DNA of 61,325 bases, from assembly GCA_002393955.1 (NCBI GenBank), contig DGSK01000015.1, forward strand, positions 1 to 61,325, in the 5' to 3' direction. Each line of letters opens with the position of its first letter. The first letter of the stretch is position 1. A program made the position numbers and the translations under genes. This document shows, piece by piece, positions 16,665 to 25,336 of the stretch. The stretch is from Lachnospiraceae bacterium UBA4364 (GTDB lineage: Bacteria; Bacillota; Clostridia; Lachnospirales; Lachnospiraceae). The notes beneath the pieces are model-generated. The model was not told the origin of the DNA and made no database searches. It saw only the letters and a program-made list of their open reading frames with translations.

Positions 16665-18149
16665 ATGAACAACATTCCTAAGATCAAACTTGGTATCGTT
16701 GCAGTGAGCCGGGACTGTTTCCCGGAGTCTCTGTCGGTAAACAGGAGAAAGGCATTGGTAGAAGCATATAAGGCAAAGTATGATGCTTCGGACATTTACG
16801 AATGCCCTGTCTGTATCGTGGAGAGCGAGATCCATATGGTACAGGCACTGGAGGATATCAAGAAGGCAGGCTGTAATGCACTCTGCGTATATCTTGGCAA
16901 CTTCGGTCCTGAGATCTCGGAGACGCTTTTAGCAAAGCATTTTGACGGACCTAAGATGTTCTGTGCGGCTGCCGAAGAGACACAGAATGACCTGTGCGGC
17001 GGAAGAGGGGATGCTTACTGCGGAATGCTTAATGCAAGCTACAACTTAAAGCTCCGCAATGTAGGTGCATATATCCCTAAGTATCCGGTTGGTGATGCAG
17101 AGGACTGTGCAAAGATGATCAATGAGTTCATCCCTATTGCCAGGGCTATTGTAGGTCTCTCAAAGTTAAAGATCATATCTTTTGGACCAAGACCCCTTAA
17201 TTTCCTTGCATGCAACGCTCCCATAAAGCCTCTTTATGACCTTGGCGTTGAGATAGAAGAAAATTCCGAGCTGGATCTTTTTGAAGCATTCAATAAGCAC
17301 GCAGGTGATGAGCGTATCCCTGAGGTGGTTGCTGATATGGAAAAGGAACTTGGTGAAGGTAATAAGAAGCCTGAAGTGCTTTCAAAGCTTGCGCAGTATG
17401 AGCTTACCCTTCTTGACTGGGTGGAGGAACACAAGGGCTACAGGGAGTATGTGGCTATCGCCGGTAAGTGCTGGCCTGCATTCCAGACACAGTTCGGTTT
17501 CGTGCCCTGCTATGTAAACAGCCGTCTTACGGGGCGCGGCATACCTGTATCCTGTGAAGTTGATATCTATGGCTGCCTGAGTGAGTTCATTGGAACTTGC
17601 ATTTCAGAAGATGCGGTTACGTTGCTTGATATAAACAATTCAGTGCCCAAAGATATGTATAAGGAATCCATTGAGGGCAAATTCGATTATAAGCACACGG
17701 ATACTTTCATGGGCTTCCACTGTGGTAATACCTGCTCGACTAAGCTTGCTTTCCATGAGATGAAGTACCAGATGATCATGGCCAGGACGCTTCCTATTGA
17801 AGTTACCAACGGAACCCTTGAGGGTGATATCATTCCCGGTGACATCACGTTCTTCAGACTCCAGTCCACAGCAGATACGAAGCTCAGGGCCTATGTGGCT
17901 GAAGGCGAAGTGCTTCCTGTTGCTACCAGGTCATTCGGCGGCATCGGTGTATTTGCTATCAAGGAGATGGGACGTTTCTACCGCTATGTGCTCATAGAAA
18001 AGAATTTCCCTCACCATGGTGCGGTGGCATTCGGACATTTCGGCAAGGCTTTGTTTGAGGTATTTAAGTATATCGGAGTGCCTATCGAGGATCTTGATTA
18101 TAACAAGCCTGCTAATGTATGCTATCCTACGGAGAATCCGTATGACTGA
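16665..18149 (+). CDS. L-fucose/L-arabinose isomerase family protein
   Basis: A 494-residue aldose-ketose isomerase of the FucI/AraA structural superfamily (L-fucose isomerase-related). The C-terminal fucose-isomerase-like domain and conserved segments such as CEVDIYG, FMGFHCGNTCS and HHGAVAFGHFGK are visible; Glu, Asp and His residues within them would bind the catalytic manganese. Kinase, epimerase and transketolase genes precede it and no classical araA is present, so it probably converts L-arabinose to L-ribulose as a non-orthologous replacement. D-arabinose or L-fucose isomerisation is the alternative. ACAAGGAGG precedes the ATG. A 9-bp hairpin follows the gene. Confidence 0.78.
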   Translation: MNNIPKIKLGIVAVSRDCFPESLSVNRRKALVEAYKAKYDASDIYECPVCIVESEIHMVQALEDIKKAGCNALCVYLGNFGPEISETLLAKHFDGPKMFCAAAEETQNDLCGGRGDAYCGMLNASYNLKLRNVGAYIPKYPVGDAEDCAKMINEFIPIARAIVGLSKLKIISFGPRPLNFLACNAPIKPLYDLGVEIEENSELDLFEAFNKHAGDERIPEVVADMEKELGEGNKKPEVLSKLAQYELTLLDWVEEHKGYREYVAIAGKCWPAFQTQFGFVPCYVNSRLTGRGIPVSCEVDIYGCLSEFIGTCISEDAVTLLDINNSVPKDMYKESIEGKFDYKHTDTFMGFHCGNTCSTKLAFHEMKYQMIMARTLPIEVTNGTLEGDIIPGDITFFRLQSTADTKLRAYVAEGEVLPVATRSFGGIGVFAIKEMGRFYRYVLIEKNFPHHGAVAFGHFGKALFEVFKYIGVPIEDLDYNKPANVCYPTENPYD

Positions 18150-18188
18150 GGCTTAACAGTATAGCAAACGATAAAACAAAAACTATGG

Positions 18189-18220
18189 GGGCTGCACGGA
18201 ATGTGCAGCCCTTTATCGAT
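18189..18220 (+). terminator. Hairpin ending the pentose locus
   Basis: GGGCTGCAC pairs with GTGCAGCCC around GGAAT. The following tract (TTTATCGATTTT) is only moderately T-rich. The position, 40 bases after the isomerase stop and before an independent promoter, supports termination. Confidence 0.6.
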
Positions 18221-18286
18221 TTTACAGGGGTATTCTACTTTAGGCATCTCTTGGCATTTAAAAATGCAGCTATGGAAATCTTGTTT

Positions 18287-18295
18287 TGGTATAAT
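18287..18295 (+). promoter_or_regulatory. Extended -10 promoter of the CapA gene
   Basis: TGG followed by consensus TATAAT at 18290-18295, 38 bases before the CapA start. There is no convincing -35 at 16-18 bp, consistent with an extended -10 promoter. Confidence 0.5.
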
Positions 18296-18332
18296 GTTAT
18301 TTATTCGGCTTATGATAAAAGAGGTACAGAAA

Positions 18333-19583
18333 ATGCTAAAAAAAAGAAATATTCTTGTTATGCCGGGGGTACTGGCAGTGCTTGCAGTACTCGCCGGTTG
18401 TGAGAAACAGACGGTGGCACCGGAGCCGGAGGAGATTCCTTCCGTGACACTTGAATCAGCACAGATCGGTACGGATGAGGCAACCGTCAGTATGGATATA
18501 CCTGCAGAAAATGAAGTTTTGGAGAAAGGGGATGAGTCCGGGACAGTCTCAGCCGGGGATGCGGAAGAAATCCCTGTTCAGGAAGAAGAGCCGGAAGTTC
18601 CTCCGGTATCCGAGTATACCATAGTCTATACAGGAGATGTGTGCCTGCAGAGCGGGGTGACGAATACGTACAGGTCTTCGGGAGTAAACGGAGTCATAGG
18701 GGAAAAGCTTCTTCAGGAACTGACGGGGGCTGACTATACAGTGATAAATAACGAGTTTTGCTTCAGCACCGGCGGAGCACCGGAGGATAAGCAATATACC
18801 TTCAGGGCTGATCCTGCCGATGTGAGCCTTTTAAATGAGATGGGAGTGGATCTGGTAAGCCTTGCGAATAACCATGCGCTTGACTATGGGACAGTGGCAC
18901 TTTCTGATACATTTGTCACATTGGACGATGCTGGGATTGCATATATGGGAGCAGGGGAAAATGTAGAGCGCGCCGCAGAGATGATCACTGTGGATGTAAA
19001 CGGCTACAAGATAGGTTATATGGCGGCTTCCCGTGTTTATCCTACTGTGGAGTGGAATGTACTAAATCGTCAGCCCGGAATGCTTCCGGCCTATGATCCG
19101 CCGTATCTCGCACAGGTGGTTGAGGAAAAGGCTAAGGAGTGCGATTATCTGATGATATATCTTCATTGGGGGATTGAGCGTGCCGAGCATCCTGAAAGTT
19201 ATGAGAGGAGCCTTGCTCAGCTTCTGATCGATTCGGGAGCAGATGCTGTCATCGGTTCACATCCCCATGTAATGCAGGGAGTGGAATACTATCAGGGCAG
19301 ACCTATATTCTATAGTCTCGGAAATTTCGTATTTAATAAAACCATCGGCAGGACTGCTTTTATACGTGCGACCATTGATATGGAGGCGGCAGAGGCAGCA
19401 GGTGCGGATGACTTATCTGACTATGTTATATGGCAGATGATTCCCTGCAGTGCATCAGGGTACTGCACGGAAGAACTGAGCAGTCCGGGTGATATGGAAG
19501 CCTTTTATAATTATATGAGGTCTATTTCTTATGATGTGGAATATGACAGTGAGACAGGGGTGCTGACGGACCTGAACCGTTGA
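18333..19583 (+). CDS. CapA-family lipoprotein
   Basis: A 416-residue lipoprotein with a lipobox at LAGC (Cys23), an acidic, probably unstructured linker (~24-95) and a CapA/PgsA-type calcineurin-like domain (~100-400). Family motifs seen include YTGDVCLQ, SLANNHALDYG, YLHWGIE and GSHPHVMQG, carrying the expected metal-binding Asp, Asn and His residues. CapA proteins take part in poly-gamma-glutamate export or hydrolysis, but many Firmicute members have no capsule genes nearby, as here. ATG 18333 is chosen over the upstream in-frame ATG because GAGG at 18321 precedes it and it yields the lipoprotein signal. Confidence 0.85.
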   Translation: MLKKRNILVMPGVLAVLAVLAGCEKQTVAPEPEEIPSVTLESAQIGTDEATVSMDIPAENEVLEKGDESGTVSAGDAEEIPVQEEEPEVPPVSEYTIVYTGDVCLQSGVTNTYRSSGVNGVIGEKLLQELTGADYTVINNEFCFSTGGAPEDKQYTFRADPADVSLLNEMGVDLVSLANNHALDYGTVALSDTFVTLDDAGIAYMGAGENVERAAEMITVDVNGYKIGYMAASRVYPTVEWNVLNRQPGMLPAYDPPYLAQVVEEKAKECDYLMIYLHWGIERAEHPESYERSLAQLLIDSGADAVIGSHPHVMQGVEYYQGRPIFYSLGNFVFNKTIGRTAFIRATIDMEAAEAAGADDLSDYVIWQMIPCSASGYCTEELSSPGDMEAFYNYMRSISYDVEYDSETGVLTDLNR

Positions 19584-19612
19584 CAAGTATTATGCAGTGG
19601 GGGACGTATATA

Positions 19613-19714
19613 ATGATCCGTACCATTGCCGCCGGCAGGTTTGTGCAGATAGAGAGTATGGACGTGAAAGAAATACCTGTAAAGAATGGTGAGAAAGGCT
19701 TCGGGGCATATTGA
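19613..19714 (+). CDS. Small uncertain ORF after capA
   Basis: A 33-codon frame beginning MIRTIAAGRF. It follows a TATAAT sequence that overlaps its start region, and no ribosome binding site is visible. It may be a remnant or simply non-coding. Confidence 0.15.
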   Translation: MIRTIAAGRFVQIESMDVKEIPVKNGEKGFGAY

Positions 19715-19803
19715 GAAATTGACCGTAATGTTTGATGGCAATGGTGGCTGCAGATTAGGATTGAATGCAGTGATGTGTGTAATAGCAGGAAAGGAGCAGG
19801 CCT

Positions 19804-20127
19804 ATGATAAGTTCGGGATTTTTTAACAGGGAGCCCAAAAGAGCAGTCTGTGCAAACTGCGGAAAGCCTTACAGGGAAGGGGACAGACACTGCCGTTTCT
19901 GTGGAAAAGAAATGGGAAAGCCCAGGTATGTGTTTGAACCAACTGCGTGTGTGTACGGACCGCCGCCCATAAAGCGGAACCACACATGCAAGGCATGTGG
20001 ATATTCATGGGATACATACAGCATGATAGACGATGAAAGATGGTGCCCCGAGTGCGGAGGCGCAGCTCCGGCTGTAGGCGATCCGGATGCATGTGATCTG
20101 GATGATATCCATAAAGCCATAGATTAG
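19804..20127 (+). CDS. Double zinc-ribbon protein
   Basis: A 107-residue soluble protein with two predicted four-cysteine zinc ribbons: C16/C19 with C30/C33, and C62/C65 with C81/C84. The segment between is Pro-rich. AAAGGAG ahead of the ATG is a good ribosome binding site. Such small ribbon proteins may mediate protein or nucleic acid contacts; no specific function can be assigned. The HAD-GNAT gene follows 15 bases later, suggesting cotranscription. Confidence 0.75.
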   Translation: MISSGFFNREPKRAVCANCGKPYREGDRHCRFCGKEMGKPRYVFEPTACVYGPPPIKRNHTCKACGYSWDTYSMIDDERWCPECGGAAPAVGDPDACDLDDIHKAID

Positions 20128-20142
20128 GAGAATTCAGGAAAC

Positions 20143-21318
20143 ATGCACAACAATCTGCTTTTGGATTTAGATCAGACGCTGCTGGATTTTCATGCCTCAG
20201 AGTATATCGCCCTCGGAAAGGTTCTGCAGGAAAATGGCTTATCCTATTCGGATGAAATATACGCTCTTTTTAAAGCCTATAACAAATCATTGTGGGGTGA
20301 ATTGGAAAAGGGAAATATAACCAGGACAGAACTTTTTACACTGAGGTTTAACTATATTTTCGGAAAGTGTGAGGGAGATTCAACGGGGATAGATCCGCTT
20401 AAGATAAACAGCGATTTTATCCGGACCATGTCGGAGAACGGAGTACTTCTTGAGGGGGCATTGGAATTTCTGCAGCGTGTAAAGAATGAGATAGAGAATG
20501 TAAGAATATACATAATAACAAACGGTGCCACAATAAATGCCAAAGGAAGGATAGCCTCAACAGGGCTGGATAAATATATAGACTCCTTATTCGTAAGTGA
20601 GGATATGGGAGTAAACAAACCTTCAGCAGAGTTTTTCTATATGGTCTTAAAAAAAATAGAAGAACCAAAGGAAAACTGTATCGTTATCGGTGATTCACTT
20701 TCTTCGGATATGCTCGGTGCTAAAAATGCTTCCATGACTTCGGTATGGTTCAGACCGGAGGGGGATATGGAAAAGGAAATTAACGCCTATGACATAGACT
20801 ATACCGTCTCATCCTATGATGAGCTTTTTCGTGTAATAAAAGACTGGACTTCCTTTAAAGAAATAGAAACAAAAATAAAAATGGTTCCCTATGAGGAAAA
20901 ACTAAAAGACAGTGTTTTTTCTTTTACGGAAAAGTGTTTTGAGGAATTGGAAAAGAAGTTTGAGCCTGATGGAAGGCATAGCTTCTATAATGACATTGAA
21001 GGATATTTTGAAGTTTTTTTCTGTCTGACTGTCGGAGACCGTGTAGCAGGTACAGTGGCGATAAAAAGGCTTGATGATCATACTGCAGAGCTTAAGGCAT
21101 TATATCTGTCCAAAGAGCTAAGAGGCAGGGGATATGGGAAAAAACTTTTGGATGAAGCTGTTGGGAGTGCCATGAAACTCGGATTTAAATCCATTGTGCT
21201 GGATTCCATGTCAAAATACAAGGAGGCGTTAAGACTGTATGAGAAGGCGGGATTTAAGTATATCGAAAGATATAATGATAACCAATATGCAGATGTATTT
21301 ATGCGGCTGGAGCTCTGA
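20143..21318 (+). CDS. HAD hydrolase fused to GNAT acetyltransferase
   Basis: A 391-residue two-domain protein. Residues ~1-235 form a YjjG-like HAD phosphatase: motif I DLDQT (nucleophile D8, acid D10), motif II (ITNGA), motif III lysine in NKPS and motif IV GDSLSSD. Residues ~255-391 are a GNAT N-acyltransferase domain with the acetyl-CoA loop RGRGYGKK and a terminal YEKAGFKYIER segment. YjjG enzymes dephosphorylate pyrimidine nucleotides and sugar phosphates. Fusion to GNAT suggests sequential or coordinated modification of a small metabolite, but the substrate is unknown. It is AT-richer in codon use than its neighbours. Confidence 0.82.
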   Translation: MHNNLLLDLDQTLLDFHASEYIALGKVLQENGLSYSDEIYALFKAYNKSLWGELEKGNITRTELFTLRFNYIFGKCEGDSTGIDPLKINSDFIRTMSENGVLLEGALEFLQRVKNEIENVRIYIITNGATINAKGRIASTGLDKYIDSLFVSEDMGVNKPSAEFFYMVLKKIEEPKENCIVIGDSLSSDMLGAKNASMTSVWFRPEGDMEKEINAYDIDYTVSSYDELFRVIKDWTSFKEIETKIKMVPYEEKLKDSVFSFTEKCFEELEKKFEPDGRHSFYNDIEGYFEVFFCLTVGDRVAGTVAIKRLDDHTAELKALYLSKELRGRGYGKKLLDEAVGSAMKLGFKSIVLDSMSKYKEALRLYEKAGFKYIERYNDNQYADVFMRLEL

Positions 21319-21575
21319 AAGCAGCTGTTGGGATTTCTGCCATCGTAGCGGCAAAGAAAGAAAAAATCCCATTGTATATAACTGTGAGCTACCCGACACA
21401 GTATGAATATGCGCATGAACGCGGACGGGAAAGAGGTCTTAACCGTCTTCTTGATGAATTGGATCCTCCGCAGGCAGATTCAGCACTTCGGTTATTTGAT
21501 TGGGCAGACAAAAAGTTTTGTATGAGTATCAGGGAGCTGGAACCCATGGATACGCAGGGCATATTACAGTTATAG
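21282..21575 (+). pseudogene. Coding-like open frame without clear start, possible gene remnant
   Basis: A frame stays open from 21282, within the end of the HAD-GNAT gene, through 21575. It encodes KAAVGISAIVAAKK, a short hydrophobic segment, and a charged helix-like tail. Only TTG 21372 or GTG codons could start it and no ribosome binding site is visible. The codon pattern looks protein-like, so it may be the 3' remnant of a lost gene. No family was recognised. Confidence 0.25.
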
Positions 21576-21610
21576 GCTGTAGGAAATTTTGTGTGCGTGG
21601 AGATAGTATA

Positions 21611-24600
21611 ATGAAACAGAAAGTAAGAGCATTATTCGGAATCTTAATACTCACTATGGTATTTATCTCGGAGGCACTGCCGTCTGCTGCAAACAACCGG
21701 AGGGTCAGAGTCGGATACTATGAGAACGAAGTATTCCAGGAGGGAGCGCAGGAGGGTAAGGTAAAGACCGGCTATGCATACGAGTATTACCAGAAGCTTT
21801 CGGAATATACAGGTTGGCAGTATGAATATGTATATGGTGAGTTCGGTGATCTTTACCAGCAGCTCCTGGACGGAGAAATCGATCTGCTGGCAGGCCTGGC
21901 AAAAAAAGCAGACAGGGAAGAACTGATAGGATATCCGGATGCCCCTATGGGGAACGAAACATATAATCTCGTTAAGCACAGCATAGATGAGGACATAACC
22001 GTAGATCCCTTAACCCTGACCGGAAAAAAGATAGGTGTTCTGGACAGCGCCATGAAGGAGGACCTGAATGATTTCCTGAATGACTATGGTGTTGATGCGG
22101 AGGTTATCGAATATCGTGATTACGAGCCTCTTTTTGAAGCTTTTGACAGACATGATGTGGATGTGCTCGCAGCAGAAGGGGATGGCGCATATGGCAGGCC
22201 CAATGCAGAGCTGTTGTATTCTTTTGGGGCTTCAAACTATTATCTGTGCGTAAATAAATCTGATCCGGAGCTTTTGGCGGAGCTTAACATGGCCCAGACG
22301 GAACTAGCTGTTAATGAGCCGAATTATATCAATTCATTAAGGAGCAAGTATTACCCCGTCAGCATATCGAGCCGTGCTTTTTCCTCAGCGGAAAAAGCCT
22401 GGCTTGATTCCCACAATGAACTGCGGGTAGGGTATCTTAATGATTATCTGCCCTACTGTGATACTGACAGTTCGGGAAGGGTTAACGGAGCCGTAAAAGA
22501 TATAATCCCGCGTATGACAGAGGGTCTTGGAATAGAGGGGATTGAGATCTCCTACATGAGTTTTGACAGCTATGATGATATGATCGAGGCTCTGAATGTT
22601 GATGAGATAGACCTTGCTTTTCCTGTGGGGGGAGGGCTTTATTATTCTGAAGAAAATGGAATACTCCAGTCAGGAGCCTTAATATCGGCAACCACAGAGC
22701 TTGTGTACAAGGGGGAGTACAGTGAGCATACAACGGAGAGTTTTGCCGTAAACGAAAATAACCGTATGCAGTATTACTTTGTAAAGACTTATTATCCTGA
22801 TGCGGATATAGAATTCTATGGTTCCATCGAGGACTGTCTTGAGGCAGTTGAAAAGGGTCTGGCCGGATGCACTACCTTGAATGGCCTGAGGGCAAATGAT
22901 ATCCTGAGAAACAGCCGGTACAGCAATCTTTCAAGACTGCAGACAACACATGATGATGACAGATGCTTTGGCGTAAGGACAGGTGATGAGGGACTGCTTA
23001 AGCTTGTCAATCGCGGAATCAATGTGTTGGGCACAGATTATGCCCAGAATCAGGCTTTCCGCTATACTGACCAGTTATACAAGGCTTCCTTTACAGATAT
23101 AATACGGGATCATGCTGCATTTTTCGGAGGCTTTCTGTTTATAGTTGCTGTTTTGATCATTAGCCTCTTAGTGCGCGACATGAGGCGTTCAAAACGGGAA
23201 CTCTTAGATAAAGAAACAGCGAGGAAAGAGCTGGAGAAGACAAATGAGGAACTTCTGAAGCAGCAGGCCAGGAGGGAACAGCAGGACAAGATGATCACCG
23301 CGCTTGCATCGGACTATCGCTGTGTTTATCATGTGGATCTTGATAATGATGATGCCGTATGCTACAGGGCTGATCCTAACGACCACGAACAGACGGCGGA
23401 AGGTGTGCATTTTCCCTATTTTGAAAGATTCTCATGGTATGCGCAGCATTCTGTTGCACCTGATTACAGGGAAGGTTTCCTCGAATTTATAAAACCGGAA
23501 AACGTCAGAAAAGCCCTGGATAAGGAACCGATAATAATATACCGTTACCTCGCACAAAGGGCGGGCAGGGAATACTATGAGATGATCAGAATGGCAGGGG
23601 TACGCCATGCGGAAAACAGGGATGACAAAACCGTACATGCAGTGGGATTAGGTTTAACCGAGATAGATACCCAGATGCGTGATGACATGGCAAAAAATCA
23701 GGCGTTGGGAGAAGCTTTAAAAGCTGCAGAGGAAGCAAGCAAGGCAAAGACTGCTTTTCTGTCAAGCATGAGCCATGAGATACGTACGCCTATGAATGCT
23801 ATCATAGGACTCGACAGCCTGGCACTCAGAAATGATTCACTGCCCGGAGAAACAAGGGAATACCTTGAAAAGATAGGAGGAAGTGCCAGACATCTGCTGG
23901 GACTTATAAATGACATACTGGATATGAGCCGGATAGAGTCGGGGCGTTTTATACTCAGGAAAGAAGAATTCTCGTTCAGTGCAATGCTTGAACAGCTTAA
24001 TACCATGGTAATGTCCCAATGCAGTGAAAAGGGACTGCATTATGAATGCAGAGTGATCGGCGGTGTAAGTGATTTTTATATCGGTGACGATATGAAACTG
24101 AAACAGGTGCTTATAAATATTCTGTCCAATGCCATTAAATTTACAGAAGCCCCGGGAAGCGTGACTCTGATCGTTGAGCGTACTGCCGTATTTGGTGATC
24201 ATTCCACTTTAAAATTTGTCATTAAGGATACGGGAATCGGAATGGAGAAAGACTTCATTCCCAAGATCTTTGATGCTTTTACGCAGGAGGACAGCAGCCG
24301 GAACAGTAAATACGGAAGCACCGGATTGGGAATGGCTATCACGAAGAATATAGTTGAGCTCATGAACGGCTCTATTTCGGTAGTATCGGAAAAAAATGCG
24401 GGAAGTGAGTTTACTGTCATAGTAACCCTGGGAAACTGCGGCCACCAGGGATACGCATCAACCGGGATAAATCCGAAGGATATGCGAGTTCTCATAGTGG
24501 ATGATGAGGAAATTGCGGCTGAACATGCCAGGATAGTGCTTGATGAGGTGGGAATAAAAGCAGACGCATGTTTTAGTGGGGCAGATGCTATGAATATGCT

Positions 24601-25273
24601 GGAAGTTCAACACGCAAAGCATGAGCCCTATAACCTGGTCCTGCTTGACTGGAAGATGCCGGAGATGGACGGCGTTGAAGCGGCAAAAGAGATCCGGAAA
24701 AGGTATGATAATGAGACAACGGTGATCATCCTTACTTCTTTCAACTGGGATGAGATCATAGATGAGGCGATGCATATCGGAGTAGACAGTTTTCTTGCAA
24801 AACCGCTGTTTGCCTCTAATGTTATTGATGAATTTGAACGTATCGCCAGAAAGAATAACATGTCTCTCGATAAGGAAAAGAAACGAACTCCGCTGAAAGG
24901 AAAAAGGATACTGCTTGCAGAGGATGTGGAGATAAATGCCGAGATAATGGAACAGATCATCCTGATGAAGGAGGCTATGTTTGAACATGCAGCCAATGGA
25001 AGGATCGTAGTGGAAATGTTTGAAAAGAGCCCTATAGGATATTATGATGCGATCCTTATGGATATCCGTATGCCGGAGATGGATGGTCTTGAAGCGACGG
25101 CTTCGATCCGCGCACTGGACAGGCCGGATGCCGGAAAGATTCCTATTATCGCCCTTACGGCAAATGCTTTTGATGAAGATGTGCAAAGATCGCTTCAGGT
25201 CGGAATGAATGCCCATTTGTCAAAACCGGTTGAGCCGGAACACCTTTACCGGACACTTGAGGAACTGTTATAA
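21611..25273 (+). CDS. Hybrid sensor histidine kinase with two periplasmic solute-binding domains
   Basis: A 1,220-residue membrane signalling protein. A signal peptide (~1-27) is followed by two tandem bacterial extracellular solute-binding (SBP family 3) domains (~30-265 and ~290-515) and a membrane helix (~535-555). A coiled coil and PAS-like region follow (~560-715), then HisKA with His722 (SMSHEIRTP), HATPase_c, and two receiver domains with Asp1013 (LLDWKMPEMDG) and Asp1151 (LMDIRMPEMDG). No terminal HPt domain is present. It resembles BvgS/EvgS-type sensors that bind a ligand in the external clamshells. ATG 21611 is preferred over an upstream in-frame start because it follows GTGGAG and begins the signal peptide. 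No dedicated output regulator is adjacent. Confidence 0.9.
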   Translation: MKQKVRALFGILILTMVFISEALPSAANNRRVRVGYYENEVFQEGAQEGKVKTGYAYEYYQKLSEYTGWQYEYVYGEFGDLYQQLLDGEIDLLAGLAKKADREELIGYPDAPMGNETYNLVKHSIDEDITVDPLTLTGKKIGVLDSAMKEDLNDFLNDYGVDAEVIEYRDYEPLFEAFDRHDVDVLAAEGDGAYGRPNAELLYSFGASNYYLCVNKSDPELLAELNMAQTELAVNEPNYINSLRSKYYPVSISSRAFSSAEKAWLDSHNELRVGYLNDYLPYCDTDSSGRVNGAVKDIIPRMTEGLGIEGIEISYMSFDSYDDMIEALNVDEIDLAFPVGGGLYYSEENGILQSGALISATTELVYKGEYSEHTTESFAVNENNRMQYYFVKTYYPDADIEFYGSIEDCLEAVEKGLAGCTTLNGLRANDILRNSRYSNLSRLQTTHDDDRCFGVRTGDEGLLKLVNRGINVLGTDYAQNQAFRYTDQLYKASFTDIIRDHAAFFGGFLFIVAVLIISLLVRDMRRSKRELLDKETARKELEKTNEELLKQQARREQQDKMITALASDYRCVYHVDLDNDDAVCYRADPNDHEQTAEGVHFPYFERFSWYAQHSVAPDYREGFLEFIKPENVRKALDKEPIIIYRYLAQRAGREYYEMIRMAGVRHAENRDDKTVHAVGLGLTEIDTQMRDDMAKNQALGEALKAAEEASKAKTAFLSSMSHEIRTPMNAIIGLDSLALRNDSLPGETREYLEKIGGSARHLLGLINDILDMSRIESGRFILRKEEFSFSAMLEQLNTMVMSQCSEKGLHYECRVIGGVSDFYIGDDMKLKQVLINILSNAIKFTEAPGSVTLIVERTAVFGDHSTLKFVIKDTGIGMEKDFIPKIFDAFTQEDSSRNSKYGSTGLGMAITKNIVELMNGSISVVSEKNAGSEFTVIVTLGNCGHQGYASTGINPKDMRVLIVDDEEIAAEHARIVLDEVGIKADACFSGADAMNMLEVQHAKHEPYNLVLLDWKMPEMDGVEAAKEIRKRYDNETTVIILTSFNWDEIIDEAMHIGVDSFLAKPLFASNVIDEFERIARKNNMSLDKEKKRTPLKGKRILLAEDVEINAEIMEQIILMKEAMFEHAANGRIVVEMFEKSPIGYYDAILMDIRMPEMDGLEATASIRALDRPDAGKIPIIALTANAFDEDVQRSLQVGMNAHLSKPVEPEHLYRTLEELL

Positions 25274-25336
25274 TAAAGGCGTTTTAGCTATGAAAAGCTG
25301 GAGATGTCTGATCAAACGGAGGATTAGATTAACAGT

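Noticed and set aside
16665..18149. Classical L-arabinose isomerase AraA
   Set aside because: The motifs fit the L-fucose isomerase-like family rather than AraA, so no araA symbol was given.
18201..18332. Upstream in-frame start for the CapA protein
   Set aside because: It would begin inside the terminator hairpin, before the promoter, and would hide the lipoprotein signal. ATG 18333 has a ribosome binding site.
24458..25216. 252-codon minus-strand open frame within the hybrid kinase
   Set aside because: It lies fully inside a well-supported kinase gene and its translation is His/Ile-rich without any domain.
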